From: Scytalidium lignicola
Lineage: Eukaryota; Ascomycota; Leotiomycetes
DNA: 35,574 bases
Assembly (NCBI GenBank): GCA_002812745.2
Contig: NCSJ02000408.1
Location: 1 to 35,574 of the forward strand
Reading direction: 5' to 3'
This document shows positions 11,896 through 21,528 of this stretch, piece after piece (position 1 is the stretch's first letter; each line of letters starts with the position of its first letter). The position numbers and the translations under genes were made by a program. The notes under the pieces were generated by a model. That model had not been told where the DNA came from and searched no databases. It saw only the letters and a list, made by a program, of their open reading frames with translations.

Positions 11896-12111
11896 GAGGT
11901 TTTTGAACGTTTGGCAATTTGATTGTTTTAGGCTGTTAACTATAAAAGTGTGTTGTGAGCACATGCTCCTCACGTGATCCATCACTGTTTTCTCCCCCTA
12001 CAGTAAGACCTGGATATAAAAGCAAAGTGAAAGATTATATATGTGGAGACACTGTTATTTTATATTTTTTGATTGTAGCAGACTCGTGTCTTCATATGGA
12101 ACTCTTGCCCA

Positions 12112-12725
12112 TTAACACGTCTTAAAGGTATCAATATCAAAGTCGTCCCATATTAGTCTCCCGTATTCCAACTCGCGATAGACCTTTCCTTCCTCATTCC
12201 ACCATATCGCAGACAGCATGATCATACCCGTCGTGTCGCCCTTTTTGATTCCGGGGGGGAGGTTTTCTGCGGCTTCCGGCGGAGGGTCAACAGCCAACGT
12301 GAACCAGACCACATTCTCCATTATCGCGAATGAGCCAGGTTCGGAACTGCCATCAATGGAAATGGCTTGAACTCGAACGTCCGTCATAAGAGAGCTAAAT
12401 CCCGAGTTCGCCTTGTACCAAACCGGCTTATGAGCCTTAACAATTTTAAGAGCTAGAAAAGAGTGAGCTATAACAGTATAAAAGGGAGGTGAAAAGAGGT
12501 CATACGGATGTCAGTGATGTGGAAGTCGTCGGCTTCCAAGTCGTTCATTCCGTTGAAGTTACCAGTGGTAAAGGATATAAAATATTCGCTAATGCGAGCC
12601 AACAATTCCTTGTCAGGATAGTTGCTGATACGACTAATATCAAACGATGGATCTTGGGGTATATCAACCACCTCAAGAATCTGGAAAAGGCCGAGAACAA
12701 GGCCAACAACGGAAGGGACGAGCAT
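12112..12725 (-). CDS. SnoaL-like (NTF2-fold) protein, two exons
   Basis: Exons: 12,506-12,725 and 12,112-12,452. The 53-nt intron (12,453-12,505) begins GTATGA and ends CTAG, restoring TDIPLKIVKAHKPVWYK across the junction. The product is 186 aa. The body carries the pattern of fungal SnoaL-like cyclases/isomerases of the NTF2 superfamily: YPDKELLARISEYF near residues 36-49, FNGMNDLEADDFHITDI near 57-73, and a C-terminal WWNEEGKVYRELEYGRLIWD. In the family such proteins cyclise or isomerise aromatic polyketide intermediates in a cone-shaped pocket; the substrate here is unknown. Start: ATG at 12,725 is the only usable in-frame ATG near the conserved region. It gives a hydrophobic first 20 residues unusual for this soluble family, so the true start may lie in an unrecognised upstream exon. 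It lies 820 bp downstream of the multicopper oxidase stop, on the same strand. Confidence 0.85.
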
Positions 12726-13142
12726 TTCGAGTAAAAGAAGTGATTTGTCCAAACAAAATACTCTATGTTCGAAGAGATGATAGATACGAAGGAATAGATT
12801 TATGATGAGGCTTGTCTCGTGACGTACCCCATAGCACAGTAGTCACAGAGGGTGGACACTGGTAGTGCAAGATCCTTTTGTTGGCATCCAACCCCATCTA
12901 TATCTATCTTTCTCTGTACTAGTACAATTTTATATCTTTTGGGTTTTGCGGATAGTTCAGTCTAGTCAGATAGAAATACTGTTTATCATTACCTCGTAAT
13001 CCTACCTACTTATTAATTACTTTCCTACTCTCGCTGGTAAACCTATGTATTCAAATAGAACTACTAAACCCTTCATACGACTCTTAGATATTATTCCGAA
13101 GGATGGAACGGCTTATAAGCTTTGCGACGGAGAAAACAAAGC
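12726..13142. other. Intergenic: promoter side of the SnoaL-like gene
   Basis: Normal-composition non-coding DNA upstream of the SnoaL-like start on the minus strand. It contains a TGACGT core near 12,820 (possible bZIP/CRE-like half-site) and pyrimidine-rich stretches. No strong TATA box was identified and no coding motif is seen. Confidence 0.4.
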
Positions 13143-13458
13143 GTGATTCGACTTTTAGGTCAGACATATAATTGTTGTAACATAATATTGTTAGTATGCT
13201 TTCTTTTAATTTTCTCTAGAATTAGCAAACTTTGGAATAATAATTATTTCCTTGTTATAAACTATCTTAAAAAAACTATTACATGCAAGTTATTTCTATG
13301 GCAGTGCAGTTTATACCAACAATGACACCTCGGTACTAAAACATAAACCTTGAAAATTACCACTCATATGTCTGACCTAAAAGTCGGATCACAATTTGTT
13401 TGCTAATACTAGAGAAAATTGAAAGAAAGCATACTAACAATATTATGTTACTACAATT
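13143..13458. repeat. Two interleaved inverted repeats (A-B ... A'-B')
   Basis: Segment A (13,143-13,169) is inverted at A' (13,366-13,392) with 26 of 27 matches. Segment B (13,170-13,230) is inverted at B' (13,398-13,458) with 58 of 61 matches. Because A precedes B in both places, the two inverted pairs cross instead of nesting. The 135-bp centre is AT-rich. The whole lies in the 3' flank of the multicopper oxidase gene. Short open frames overlapping it have no domain support. Confidence 0.85.
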
Positions 13459-13545
13459 AGTTCCCCCTCTTCTCGAATTCGCGCCCTACACTCAGTTGCC
13501 TCAAGAATATCATTCCGACTTCCTTCATCCTTTTTATCCGAACAT

Positions 13546-15744
13546 TCAATTTGGTTCGCCATCCAGTGCACCATCCTCCCAGTCATCGAGGCTGAAGAAC
13601 TCAATCACATCCGGAGGGTGGGTCTCATTCCCAACAACGTTCCCCCCATAGGTAAGGTATCCTTCCACACCCGGCCTGTCAATTAACCCAAGCACCTCAG
13701 ACTGATTTCCCATGACCCAAGCCTATATGCAGAGTATTAATATTGTTCCTCAGGGGATAACGATTGCTCGCAGGGATAAGAGAACTCACAGTCTGCATGC
13801 CCCACACCATGTGAGGCAAGAGGTGGCAGTGAATCATCCAGACACCTGGATGGTCAATTCTAACTCTCCAGGCCCTCCATGCCGAGAGTGTGTCATTTAG
13901 TGCTGACCCGCTATACCTATAGAGATTGGTTGTGCTATGCCATGATTAGCACCTGTAATTCTTATCGGCCACTGAATAGTCATTTCGTTGGCCATTATAG
14001 AGATAACAAAATACGGAATCAAAAATAAGTAAACATACTCTCTCTTGATAGGGCGTCCGATAGAACTGGCCCATCTTGCTTCGTTTTCCTCTTGGTTGTA
14101 TTCACCCATTCCGGAACCCAGATCCCAATAATGAGCCCCATGAGCGTGCCATGGATGCGTCTCTGTCCCATTGCCTTCAGAACCGGTTCCTTGAATTACA
14201 ATCTCAATGACCTCTCCCATGAGTGCTGGGAAAGCATGGGCGATCGGGTCCAATCCATCATGCTTGAGCGCGCGTTCCATGGATGGCCAGTTGGAACCGC
14301 CATCTTTGTAGAGAGACACAAGATAAGGCTCCGGTACAAGACCTTCATTCCAAGTATAGCCATTCAGTGTGTAGAGCAGGCCGCCGTTAGGAATCAAAAG
14401 ATGGGATGTGATGTTGACGCGACGCGTCACCTCTGCTGCAGTGGGGAAATCTTGTGCTGACATTGATGCAATTGGGTGTGATGAGTTGTTGTAGGGTCGA
14501 AGTGAGTACTCGAGCCAGTAGGAGTCCGTTGGCGGTAAGGTAATGGGAGGGGACGCCGGGGCATAGGCTGGAGGGCTGTCCTCGACCACTTCAGGGCCAT
14601 AGTTAATGACTGCAAATGAGCGGGTAAGTCCCCCAAAGTCGCGACTCTCCAGTTGTAAGTAGTATTGTTCCTTTTCTGGATGTTCAAGGGTGTGAAGAAG
14701 AAAGCTGAATCGTTGGCCTGGGCCGACTTGCATGTAGGGTGTACTAAATCGCTCGGAATAGGCGCTGTTTTATCGTTAAACCTATTGCTAAAGGACAAAG
14801 ACGTGTAGAGAATAAGATTTACCCATCAACTTCAATCACTTCGAGATTATCATGGCCCTCAAAAGCCAGCATGTCAAATGACAGGGCGGTCCCACCAATA
14901 AGTCTCATGCGGTAAGTTTTCCCGGGTTCCACGTTAATGATAGTCAACGAATCATTGCATGTCTTGTTTGTAGATGTTAAACCGGCTCCTTTTCCATTGA
15001 TAAGCACCATCTCCTGGGCTCTTTCGTACTCCATGGGGACAGCGAGTAATGCTGCTTCGATAAACGCGTCTGTATCAGGAAAGACATCCTGTATGAAAAG
15101 GATACGGTCATCATCGTAGTGGTAGGGAGGATCGCATACATCCTCAATCTGAGATATGTCAGTACTAGAAAGCCAACGGAAAATCTTTCCAGTCGAAAGT
15201 AACAAGAGGACAGGTTTCCCTACAATCAAAGGCCCCGTAGTAGAGGTGGCTTGGAAACCGACATGGGAATGATAGAAATATGTCCCCGCGAAACCAAGTG
15301 GCACGTGAAGTTCATAATCAAAGAAATGATTCGGAGGAATGGGCCATTGTGCAGCCTGGGGAGTTCCGTCAGAGAAGGGAGCTGTTGCCATTGTAAGGCC
15401 ATGCCAGTGCTAGTTTATAGTTATTAGTCGGGTCCCCAATCTAGGCGTGAGAAAACATAACTAGAAAGATGACATACCATAGTAAGGTTTTCATGAGCGA
15501 TATCATTGTAAACCCTAATCCAAACCGTTTTACCTTCTGTGAATCGAAGAGTAGGCCCTGGACTGGTGCCATTAACTACCAAAATATCTTTCGTGGGCAC
15601 ACACGACTGATTTCTCTCTTCTGAAGTGATGCGGAGAACGGCGTCCGGGACGAAACCGTCGCCGTGGGGTACCGCAGATGCCACTCCAACCAACCCTACG
15701 GTCAGGGCAGTTATAGCGGGAACAAACGCTTGAAAGAAACGCAT
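13546..15744 (-). CDS. Secreted multicopper oxidase (laccase/ascorbate oxidase type)
   Basis: Six exons: 15,478-15,744; 15,224-15,409; 14,823-15,148; 14,039-14,764; 13,790-13,934; 13,546-13,722. Introns are 68, 75, 58, 104 and 67 nt, all GT-AG, giving 608 aa, usual for the family. Signal peptide about residues 1-24 (MRFFQAFVPAITALTVG, cleavage near ASA-VP). All four copper motifs are present: HWHG at 90-93, YHSH at 135-138, HPWHAHG at 463-469, and HCHLLPHMVWGM at 537-548, with Met548 in the axial T1 position. Cupredoxin domain order is Cu-oxidase_3, _1, _2. Such enzymes oxidise phenols, often coupling aromatic metabolites, with reduction of O2 to water; here secretion is likely. The HPWHAHGAHYWDLG form is closer to fungal ascorbate-oxidase-like laccases than to classical lignin laccases. 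No frameshift or missing ligand. Its place between O-methyltransferase and SnoaL-like genes fits a tailoring role; the substrate is unknown. Confidence 0.94.
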
Positions 15745-16285
15745 CTTTGAGATTGGTAAAAGATAGCTTGGAAGAAACGCTAAACGCTGTGCTATAAAGC
15801 ATGGCTTTTATACACCAGCTTGGCCACGGATTACACAAGATTGATGTAGTTCCTACTAGTCAGCCTGATAATTTCTAATTACTTGACTGTAAAAGCTGCA
15901 GCTACTTATCACGATCACTATTGTCTTACGTATTACTCATGTTGATGCGTGGTAGGGCTGGTAGGGCTGGTTCAGATGGCCTAAACACATCTTCTCCTAA
16001 GACAGGAGGGAGAACTACCCCATACACAGCTAAGATTGTCCTGGTCACTGTAATGTGGAGGGAAACATACCTATATAGTATTAAATATATTTAGACGTAT
16101 AGACAAACNTTTTTATGACATAGCTAAATTACTAACCAGAAGAACATATATTTGTTTTTGTGGTAAATCTAAGAATCTAACCAGCTACGTATGAAACACA
16201 AGTTACCCCAGGACACCATATACATAATTCTTAGTTTTAGATTCTTTTCTTCTTTAAATTTCCGGTATACAGTGCTTTAAACTAT
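15745..16285. other. Intergenic between oxidase promoter and O-methyltransferase 3' end
   Basis: 541 bp of non-coding DNA holding the promoter of the oxidase gene and the 3' end of the first O-methyltransferase gene, with an AT-rich patch at about 16,075-16,160. No gene is seen. Confidence 0.5.
15806..15812 (-). promoter_or_regulatory. TATA box of the multicopper oxidase gene
   Basis: TATAAAA on the minus strand lies about 62-68 bp upstream of the ATG at 15,744, a normal position for a fungal core promoter. Further upstream, a tandem 9-bp repeat (GGTAGGGCT twice) sits at 15,951-15,968. Confidence 0.5.
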
Positions 16286-17769
16286 CTACTTTCGTACAGC
16301 CTCCAATACCCTAAACCAGCATCCTCCATCTTTTCCATGCACATCTACAATCTTTAAGCCGGCACGATCTAGAAGGTCTGTCCACTGCTTTTCACTCCGT
16401 TCCACCCCACCAAAAGTCAACATGTTAACATCTGACCACGCGGTTTGAATATCAACACGTCCCCGTGGCATCACGATTTCGGAGATTAGAAGGCGCGAGT
16501 CGTACCCTTTCATGGCCTCTGAGAGGTGTCGCAAAATTATAAGACAATCCCAGTCCGGCCAATCGTGCAGGCAGCGGTGAATGAAATAAAAAAGCGCCCC
16601 TGAAATTGTTAGAATCTCGAATCTCTTAATTGATATTGAAGATGATCCGAGCATACCTTTTACGGGTTGTGGTTTGAAGAAATCATGTGCCATACCCAGT
16701 ACACCTGGGGGCAATTCGCCTGCAATGCCGTCAATAACCTCCTTCTGATCTTGAATCACCATTTTGCCTTTTATGTCCGGACAGGCCTGCCGGATTGCGA
16801 GTGTGGCTTGACCTATCCCGCTCCCGACGTCTACCAGCAGAACGGTCTCATCCGTAGTCTCCATGTCGCTAAGCTTTGATTTGAAGGGGAATAGGCTATA
16901 GGGAAGGGATGTTTGGGAAGAACGAGCTTGCATTGCATCATTAAAGTTCTTGAAGCGGTCCGGATTTTGAAGAAGAAACTCGAACATGGATAAGCCATGA
17001 GTATCGTGGGCGAAGGTATAAGGGTTGTTACTACGAGAGCTAGGGTTGAGATACCCAGTTTTCTTGAAGAACTCTGGCATTCTTGTGCTGGCGACGCAAA
17101 TCTCATCGAACCTGCATGGAGTAAGACTTGGTTGGCCAAACTGATCTAAACATAACGCAGGTACTCGTACATCATTTTAAAGTTGGCTCGCAAAGGACCT
17201 TCCAAATAAACCCTGGAGTTAGGCGTGTGCGTGTACACTTCTGGCTGTGGTTCTTCGAAGAATGTAGGTATGACTACGCGCATTAGACGAACTTTGTATT
17301 ATTAGCCGTGTGCTTCTCTCCTCATTTAATCTAGCACGGACCGAGAAGAACTTCATCAACTTCTAGTTTCTTGGCCAATTCCTCTGCTGACATCCCACTA
17401 CCATCGAGCGGCAGAGTATCAAAAACACCCATCTCCAACAGTGTTCTAAGCGAGCTCGAACGGAGGCACTATTTCCACCATCCAAAATCAGCTTGCATCC
17501 CATCATGCTTTGTGGTAAGTAAAATGGCAAGGTCTTACCTCTTCATAGTGCAGCATCACCATATTCAATGGTCCATAAATAGCGCTCTGCATCTGCTTCA
17601 CACTCTCAACCATCGTGACCTGGCACTCTGAGATTTGGCCGACTGCTTCGAGGTCGTCGGATAAGATGTTCTTCTCCAACGTAGAGGAGTACGCATTCAC
17701 AGCGTCAGTGAGTGCTCGGAGATTGGATTTGATAGCATTGTGCTGTGCTGTCATCTGTTCTCTGTTCAT
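16286..17769 (-). CDS. SAM-dependent O-methyltransferase (first copy)
   Basis: Five exons: 17,539-17,769; 17,342-17,468; 17,171-17,291; 16,657-17,111; 16,286-16,599. Introns are 70, 50, 59 and 57 nt. Protein 415 aa, usual for fungal Methyltransf_2 (COMT-like) enzymes. N-terminal helical dimerisation and winged-helix region: SSSLRTLLEMGVFDTLP, AEELAKKLEVDEVLLVRLMR. Catalytic domain: SAM motif VDVGSGIGQ at 253-261, FFKPQPVKGALFYF near 303-317, catalytic His323 in RCLHDWPD, and GGVERSEKQW near the C-terminus. It would transfer methyl from SAM to a hydroxyl, probably phenolic, of a metabolite in the cytosol. Intron 2 uses a weak donor (GTCCGT) and AAAG acceptor, but the flanking family pattern (LLV-RLMRVVIP) supports it. 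Intron 4 has no stop and keeps frame if retained. Transcribed divergently from the second O-methyltransferase, 1.2 kb apart. Confidence 0.93.
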
Positions 17770-17929
17770 TTTTGCTGTTGTGAATAGTGATAAATGGCTA
17801 GTACTTTTGAAGCTGCTGATTAAGTCACAAGATCAGACGGTGATGAGGTTTGCCAGCAATAGCAAAGCTGTGAGAGCTAACTTTGATGGGCGGTACGCGG
17901 TGTTCTTCTGCAGCTGTTATACTGTGTTA

Positions 17930-18170
17930 CAGGCCATAAGTGAGGTACTATAAAAATGATTACCAAGAACAAAAGTGTTGAGACATTATACTTTTTTTTA
18001 ACTAAATATAACAATTGATACTTTTTTTATTGTATTAGTTAAATTTACATAAAATTATTAATAATAATATTAGATTTTAAAATTCTCTTAAAAGCAGCAG
18101 AATAAAATTACTTAATTAAGGCGTTATACCATTTATCCATGTTAATGCTTTTTATTTTACTTATGGCCTG
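17930..18170. mobile_element. 241-bp MITE, Tc1/mariner-like, TA target duplication
   Basis: The terminal inverted repeats are CAGGCCATAAGT at 17,930-17,941 and ACTTATGGCCTG at 18,159-18,170, a perfect 12-bp match. Each end is flanked by TA (17,928-17,929 and 18,171-18,172). The interior is AT-rich and non-coding. Size, TA flanks and lack of coding fit a miniature element mobilised by a Tc1/mariner transposase. It lies in the spacer between the two O-methyltransferase genes, with its left end about 160 bp from the first gene's start codon. Confidence 0.7.
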
Positions 18171-18613
18171 TACCATAGTACCGTGCTGCAGTTCAAAATC
18201 TATCGTGCAATTCGAGGACCTAGTATTCTTGACCCTCGGGGGCCTAGCGTGATAATGAGGTGCACATACTCCGGAGAGTGGCGTGTGGTAGGTGCCTTAA
18301 GCAATACCCTAGCCACTTTGGTTTAAATAATTTAGATTATGGCCAGGTACGTAAAATGTAGAGAGCTGATACTCACCGATTGAATGTTTTAGACCAGCTG
18401 AAAAGCGTGCCTAATGCAGTACTGCAGTTGCGGACATGCGGGTGTGCATTAACAAGGGATGTACTGCAAGAAAAATATCAATATTCGGCCGTATAGTAAA
18501 TTATTACCCAATCAAACAATATATTTTTTCAAGAGNAAAAAATAAATAAAGAAAAGAGAAAAGAAAGTCAACAAGGCTGAAAATGTCTCAGGTGTATCGT
18601 GGTAAGCGAACTC

Positions 18614-18627
18614 TCCACCACGGTGGA
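18614..18627. promoter_or_regulatory. TCCACC-AC-GGTGGA inverted repeat
   Basis: Perfect 6-bp arms separated by 2 bp in the spacer upstream of the second O-methyltransferase. It is a candidate dimeric regulator site; function is inferred only from symmetry and place. Confidence 0.3.
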
Positions 18628-18982
18628 AGAGGTGTACATACAGTAGATACGAATTTTGTTCGGGCTGATAAGAGGGGATGCTGTCTCAGTTGTGCAAACT
18701 AGTGACATTGAGCAAAGCAAACAGGATGGAGACCTTGACCCGGCTTCTTTTACACCCCTAAGGATTACACTGCCGTCAAAAAAGAAGCAAAAATCGTTCC
18801 ATTACACGGTAGATGTTGGTGTTGTATGACGAAGGGGAAAAGGGTCACTTAAACGTACTGCAGATCACGTTGTGGGAATTTGACTTCTTGGAGGTAAGAG
18901 CCAACACACCAATACTCACTATTCTTCTCTTCTGTTCCTAGAGTTACCTTCAGTGCGACTCTATTGAAGTTTCACTGTCGAT

Positions 18983-20436
18983 ATGTCAAATACCTACATT
19001 CCCCCGTCTGAAATCACTGCTTTGGTGGAAGGTGTGAATAATGCAGCAGCTAGCTTTGAAATAGCTGTGGCAACAAAAGGCGACTTACACCTCGCCCGAC
19101 GAAGACTTCGTCATGAGGCACAAAAGCTTTTGAACTCTTTGGAAGAACCGAATGGAGAAGTATGGAATCGAACCTTCCAAGTAAGTCCACGATACTCTCG
19201 AAGCTGGACAAGAGGGACGTGGATTTTGCAAGCCAACTTGTTCTCATAGGTCAATGTTAGCGCCGCACTCGAGATTGTATCCCAACTTAAGCTGTGGGAG
19301 AAGTTTGAAGAAGGAAACGAGGTTTCCATCTCGGAAATTGTAGACCTCACCGAGGCGGATGAAATAATCATTAGTAGGTATCCTTCTTTCGTGCGGCACG
19401 TATATGGTACTTTACTGACTTCTGTGCAATCCGTATATTCCGTCAACTCACAGCGGCACATCTATTTGTCGAATCGATAGGCCCGAAAGGTCTAAGTTTC
19501 GCTCTGACTCCCCTTGGTAGACCGTATTTACATCCCGACCACCGTGCATTCAACAACTTCATGTTCTTCGATCTCATCCCTTCAATCATGGCAATGCCAG
19601 AAACACTAGCGGAAAGGCGATACAAAGCACCTACAAAGGAGACTGGAACGCCTTTTAAATGGGCTAACGGGGAAGAACTCTGGACCTGGTTAGGATCGCA
19701 TCCCGATCGAGCCCTCAACATGGTTGCCGCGATGACCTCGCATAACCCCCTAAATGCTTATCCGTGGGGAGTTGAACTTGCAAAATTGGACCTTAAAGAC
19801 GAAGATGTAGCGATTGTGGATATTGCGGGGGGCCAAGGTCACATCAGTAAGGAGAGCTCGCTTCATTCCCAAATTCCCCATGAGCACGTCTACAGCAATT
19901 TGCAAACACAAGCATAGCCATGTTCTCTCCACTCATATGTATATCCAAGGCTCAAATGCTGACGTACGGTCTACGTAGTGACTGAGATTCGCCGAAGAAA
20001 CCAACAAATCAAAGGACGATTTATTGTGCAAGATTTACCTTCCATATTTGAAGCTTTTCCCACCCCGCCAGCAGGAGTGGAGTTTATGAGTTACAACATC
20101 TTCACTCCTCAATTGGTCAAGGACGCCTATTTTTATCATTATCGCCATATCTTCCATAACTGGAGCGATGACGATTGTACCGCCATCCTGGGACAAGTTG
20201 TCCCACTGCTAAAAACGCAGCCAAGAAGCAAATTGCTGCTAGTTGATGTAGTGCTACCAAATTCAAACGGAACAATGCAGGAGGCAATCATGGATATTTC
20301 CATGTTTCCTATGGGAGGAATGGAGAGGACTGAAAGTCAGTGGAAGATGTTGCTTGCAAGAAGTGGCTTGGGGATTGAGAAAATATGGAGGGGAAGTGAA
20401 CCAGAAGCCTGCATTGAGTGTCGACTACTTTACTAA
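18983..20436 (+). CDS. O-methyltransferase (second copy), possible splice-site damage
   Basis: Exons: 18,983-19,180; 19,250-19,373; then 19,454-19,846 (ancestrally probably from 19,430); 19,979-20,436. Introns 1 and 3 (69 and 132 nt) are canonical. Protein about 390 aa. Motifs: VNVSAALEIVSQLKLWEKF, LSFALTPLGRPYL, SAM motif VDIAGGQGHI at 229-238, QDLPSIFEAF, catalytic His298 in RHIFHNWSDDD, GGMERTESQW. Same Methyltransf_2 family as the gene at 16,286-17,769 but clearly diverged from it. The odd part is intron 2: sequence before the usable acceptor (CACAG, 19,449-19,453) still reads RIFRQLTA in frame, the expected helix. It is preceded at 19,424-19,429 by GTGCAA, where an AG acceptor is expected 9 nt after a CTGAC branch site. 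Using CACAG keeps frame but loses eight residues. Function may be impaired. No other disruption is seen. Confidence 0.88.
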
Positions 20437-20927
20437 GCTTTTGATACAAATACACACTGTCGGCGCTGATGTATCTCTATTACCGTTTGAATAATCCTTC
20501 ACGGAACCATCCAAAACTCCAAACGGCAGTAAATGAGGCCGAAAGCGATAGGATATTTTCATCGAGAACGACTTGGGCTGTATCTGCCCAGAACACGAGG
20601 TCAGGCCCAGAACTGCCGTATACGGAGTATGGCCCGTACTAGGATGTTGGTGTTGCACAAGGTAAATATCGGATCCGTTTAACTATTGCGGGAACGCCCC
20701 CCCCGCCTACATTAGAGTTGTAGAGTACTGTAGTATCTCAAATAATGCCTCGGTTTTAAGTTACGCTTGTATAGAATACTGTCTAGCTTCATTCAGTTTA
20801 ATTAGCGAAATATTTGCTTTTAGTGCTGATAATTTATATGAACCGCGTCACGTAGCTCAAAACCAAGGAATTTGAGACACTGCGGTATCAGGACTAATAC
20901 AATGTTAATTCTGCAGGTTTGTGCTAA
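20437..20927. other. 3' intergenic region, no gene
   Basis: Normal-composition non-coding DNA after the second O-methyltransferase, with a CCGTATACGG palindrome near 20,614 and a C-run near 20,697. The minus-strand open frame at 20,425-20,658 has no domain signal. Confidence 0.5.
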
Positions 20928-20965
20928 TAGTTGGTGGGCGCTCGGACGGTGGGAAATTTTCGCTA

Positions 20966-21024
20966 CCAACCACCTAGGGGTGGTTGGCAAAAAAAGCTCG
21001 TCACCTCAAAAAAGCTCGTCACCT
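20966..21024 (+). repeat. Subterminal hairpin and 17-bp tandem pair
   Basis: A perfect 9-bp-arm hairpin is followed by two 17-bp direct repeats one base apart. These are inside the left end of the Fot1-like element and are unmutated compared with the element's distal part; they are likely transposase-binding or end-structure sequences. Confidence 0.65.
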
Positions 21025-21114
21025 TTCACGAACCCCAAACATTGAAATCACGTACCTCCATTACACGTTTATACTGTCAACACCATACAATTTTCAATTG
21101 ATATACTTCTCAAA

Positions 21115-21528
21115 ATGCTAAGGACTTACTCTACAATGATTGACCAGCAATTGGATAAAGCTATCAAATGGTATTTCAACAATCAAGACCCTGATAATCA
21201 AGCTACTGTTACAACTACTGCATGTCTATTCAACCTCAAGATTAACATACTCTACAAAGCAATCCAACATCGTTCAACGCTTATAAAGAGGCCTTTAAGG
21301 CATATAAGACGATCTCCTTTCTTGAAGCCTCACCAAATCAAAGCATTATGCTCTTATATTAAAACGCAAGTATATGATGACAACTTATTGAATAAGGTTA
21401 TGCTTCTTAAGGCTGTAAAACACCTCTATGGAGACAGTACAAAACTATTTATACAGTGGATATACAACTTCCTAAAATCATATCTTGAGTTTCATATAAT
21501 CATAACCAAACTTATTAAGAAGAAATGA
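21115..21528 (+). pseudogene. N-terminal part of Fot1/pogo-type transposase
   Basis: An intact 137-residue open frame with the N-terminal DNA-binding portion of pogo-family transposases. A psq-type helix-turn-helix is near residues 8-50 (MIDQQLDKAIKWYFN ... ATVTTTACLFNLK). A CENP-B-type second helix-turn-helix follows, ending in QWIYNFLKSYLEFHIIITK, the expected WLxxFLxRxPEL region. A TGA at 21,526-21,528 ends the frame just before the DDE catalytic domain, which continues in the same direction with several stops. A truncated DNA-binding peptide could be made in principle, but the gene is broken. Confidence 0.75.

Larger units (their letters stand above)
17770..18982. promoter_or_regulatory. 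Divergent intergenic region between two O-methyltransferases
   Basis: A 1.2-kb head-to-head spacer likely holding both promoters. It contains a TA-flanked 241-bp MITE-like insertion (17,930-18,170), a perfect CTCCGGAG palindrome (18,269-18,276), and a TCCACC-AC-GGTGGA inverted repeat (18,614-18,627) about 360 bp upstream of the second gene. Symmetric sites of this kind suit Zn2Cys6-type regulators, but no regulator gene is in the window. No gene is seen here. Confidence 0.45.

Noticed and set aside
12489..12734. 81-aa plus-strand frame opposite the SnoaL-like first exon
   Set aside because: Antisense shadow; the minus strand carries the family motifs and splices correctly.
13122..13651. Two small plus-strand frames (13,122-13,325 and 13,400-13,651)
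   Set aside because: The first lies in the interleaved inverted repeats; the second is antisense to the last oxidase exon and its 3' flank.
14092..14460. 122-aa plus-strand frame opposite the oxidase
   Set aside because: Antisense shadow of the exon carrying the HPWHAHG motif.
15572..15838. 88-aa minus-strand frame overlapping the oxidase first exon
   Set aside because: Out of frame with the signal peptide and copper-binding frame; a shadow.
18190..18225. Possible AflR-like TCG...CGA site (TCGTGCAATTCGA)
   Set aside because: The spacing does not fit the known 5-bp gap, and no cluster regulator is present to support it.
12112..20436. Assignment to a specific known metabolite cluster
   Set aside because: Laccase, SnoaL-like and O-methyltransferase combinations occur in several pathways; without a core synthase or sequence searches no compound can be named.
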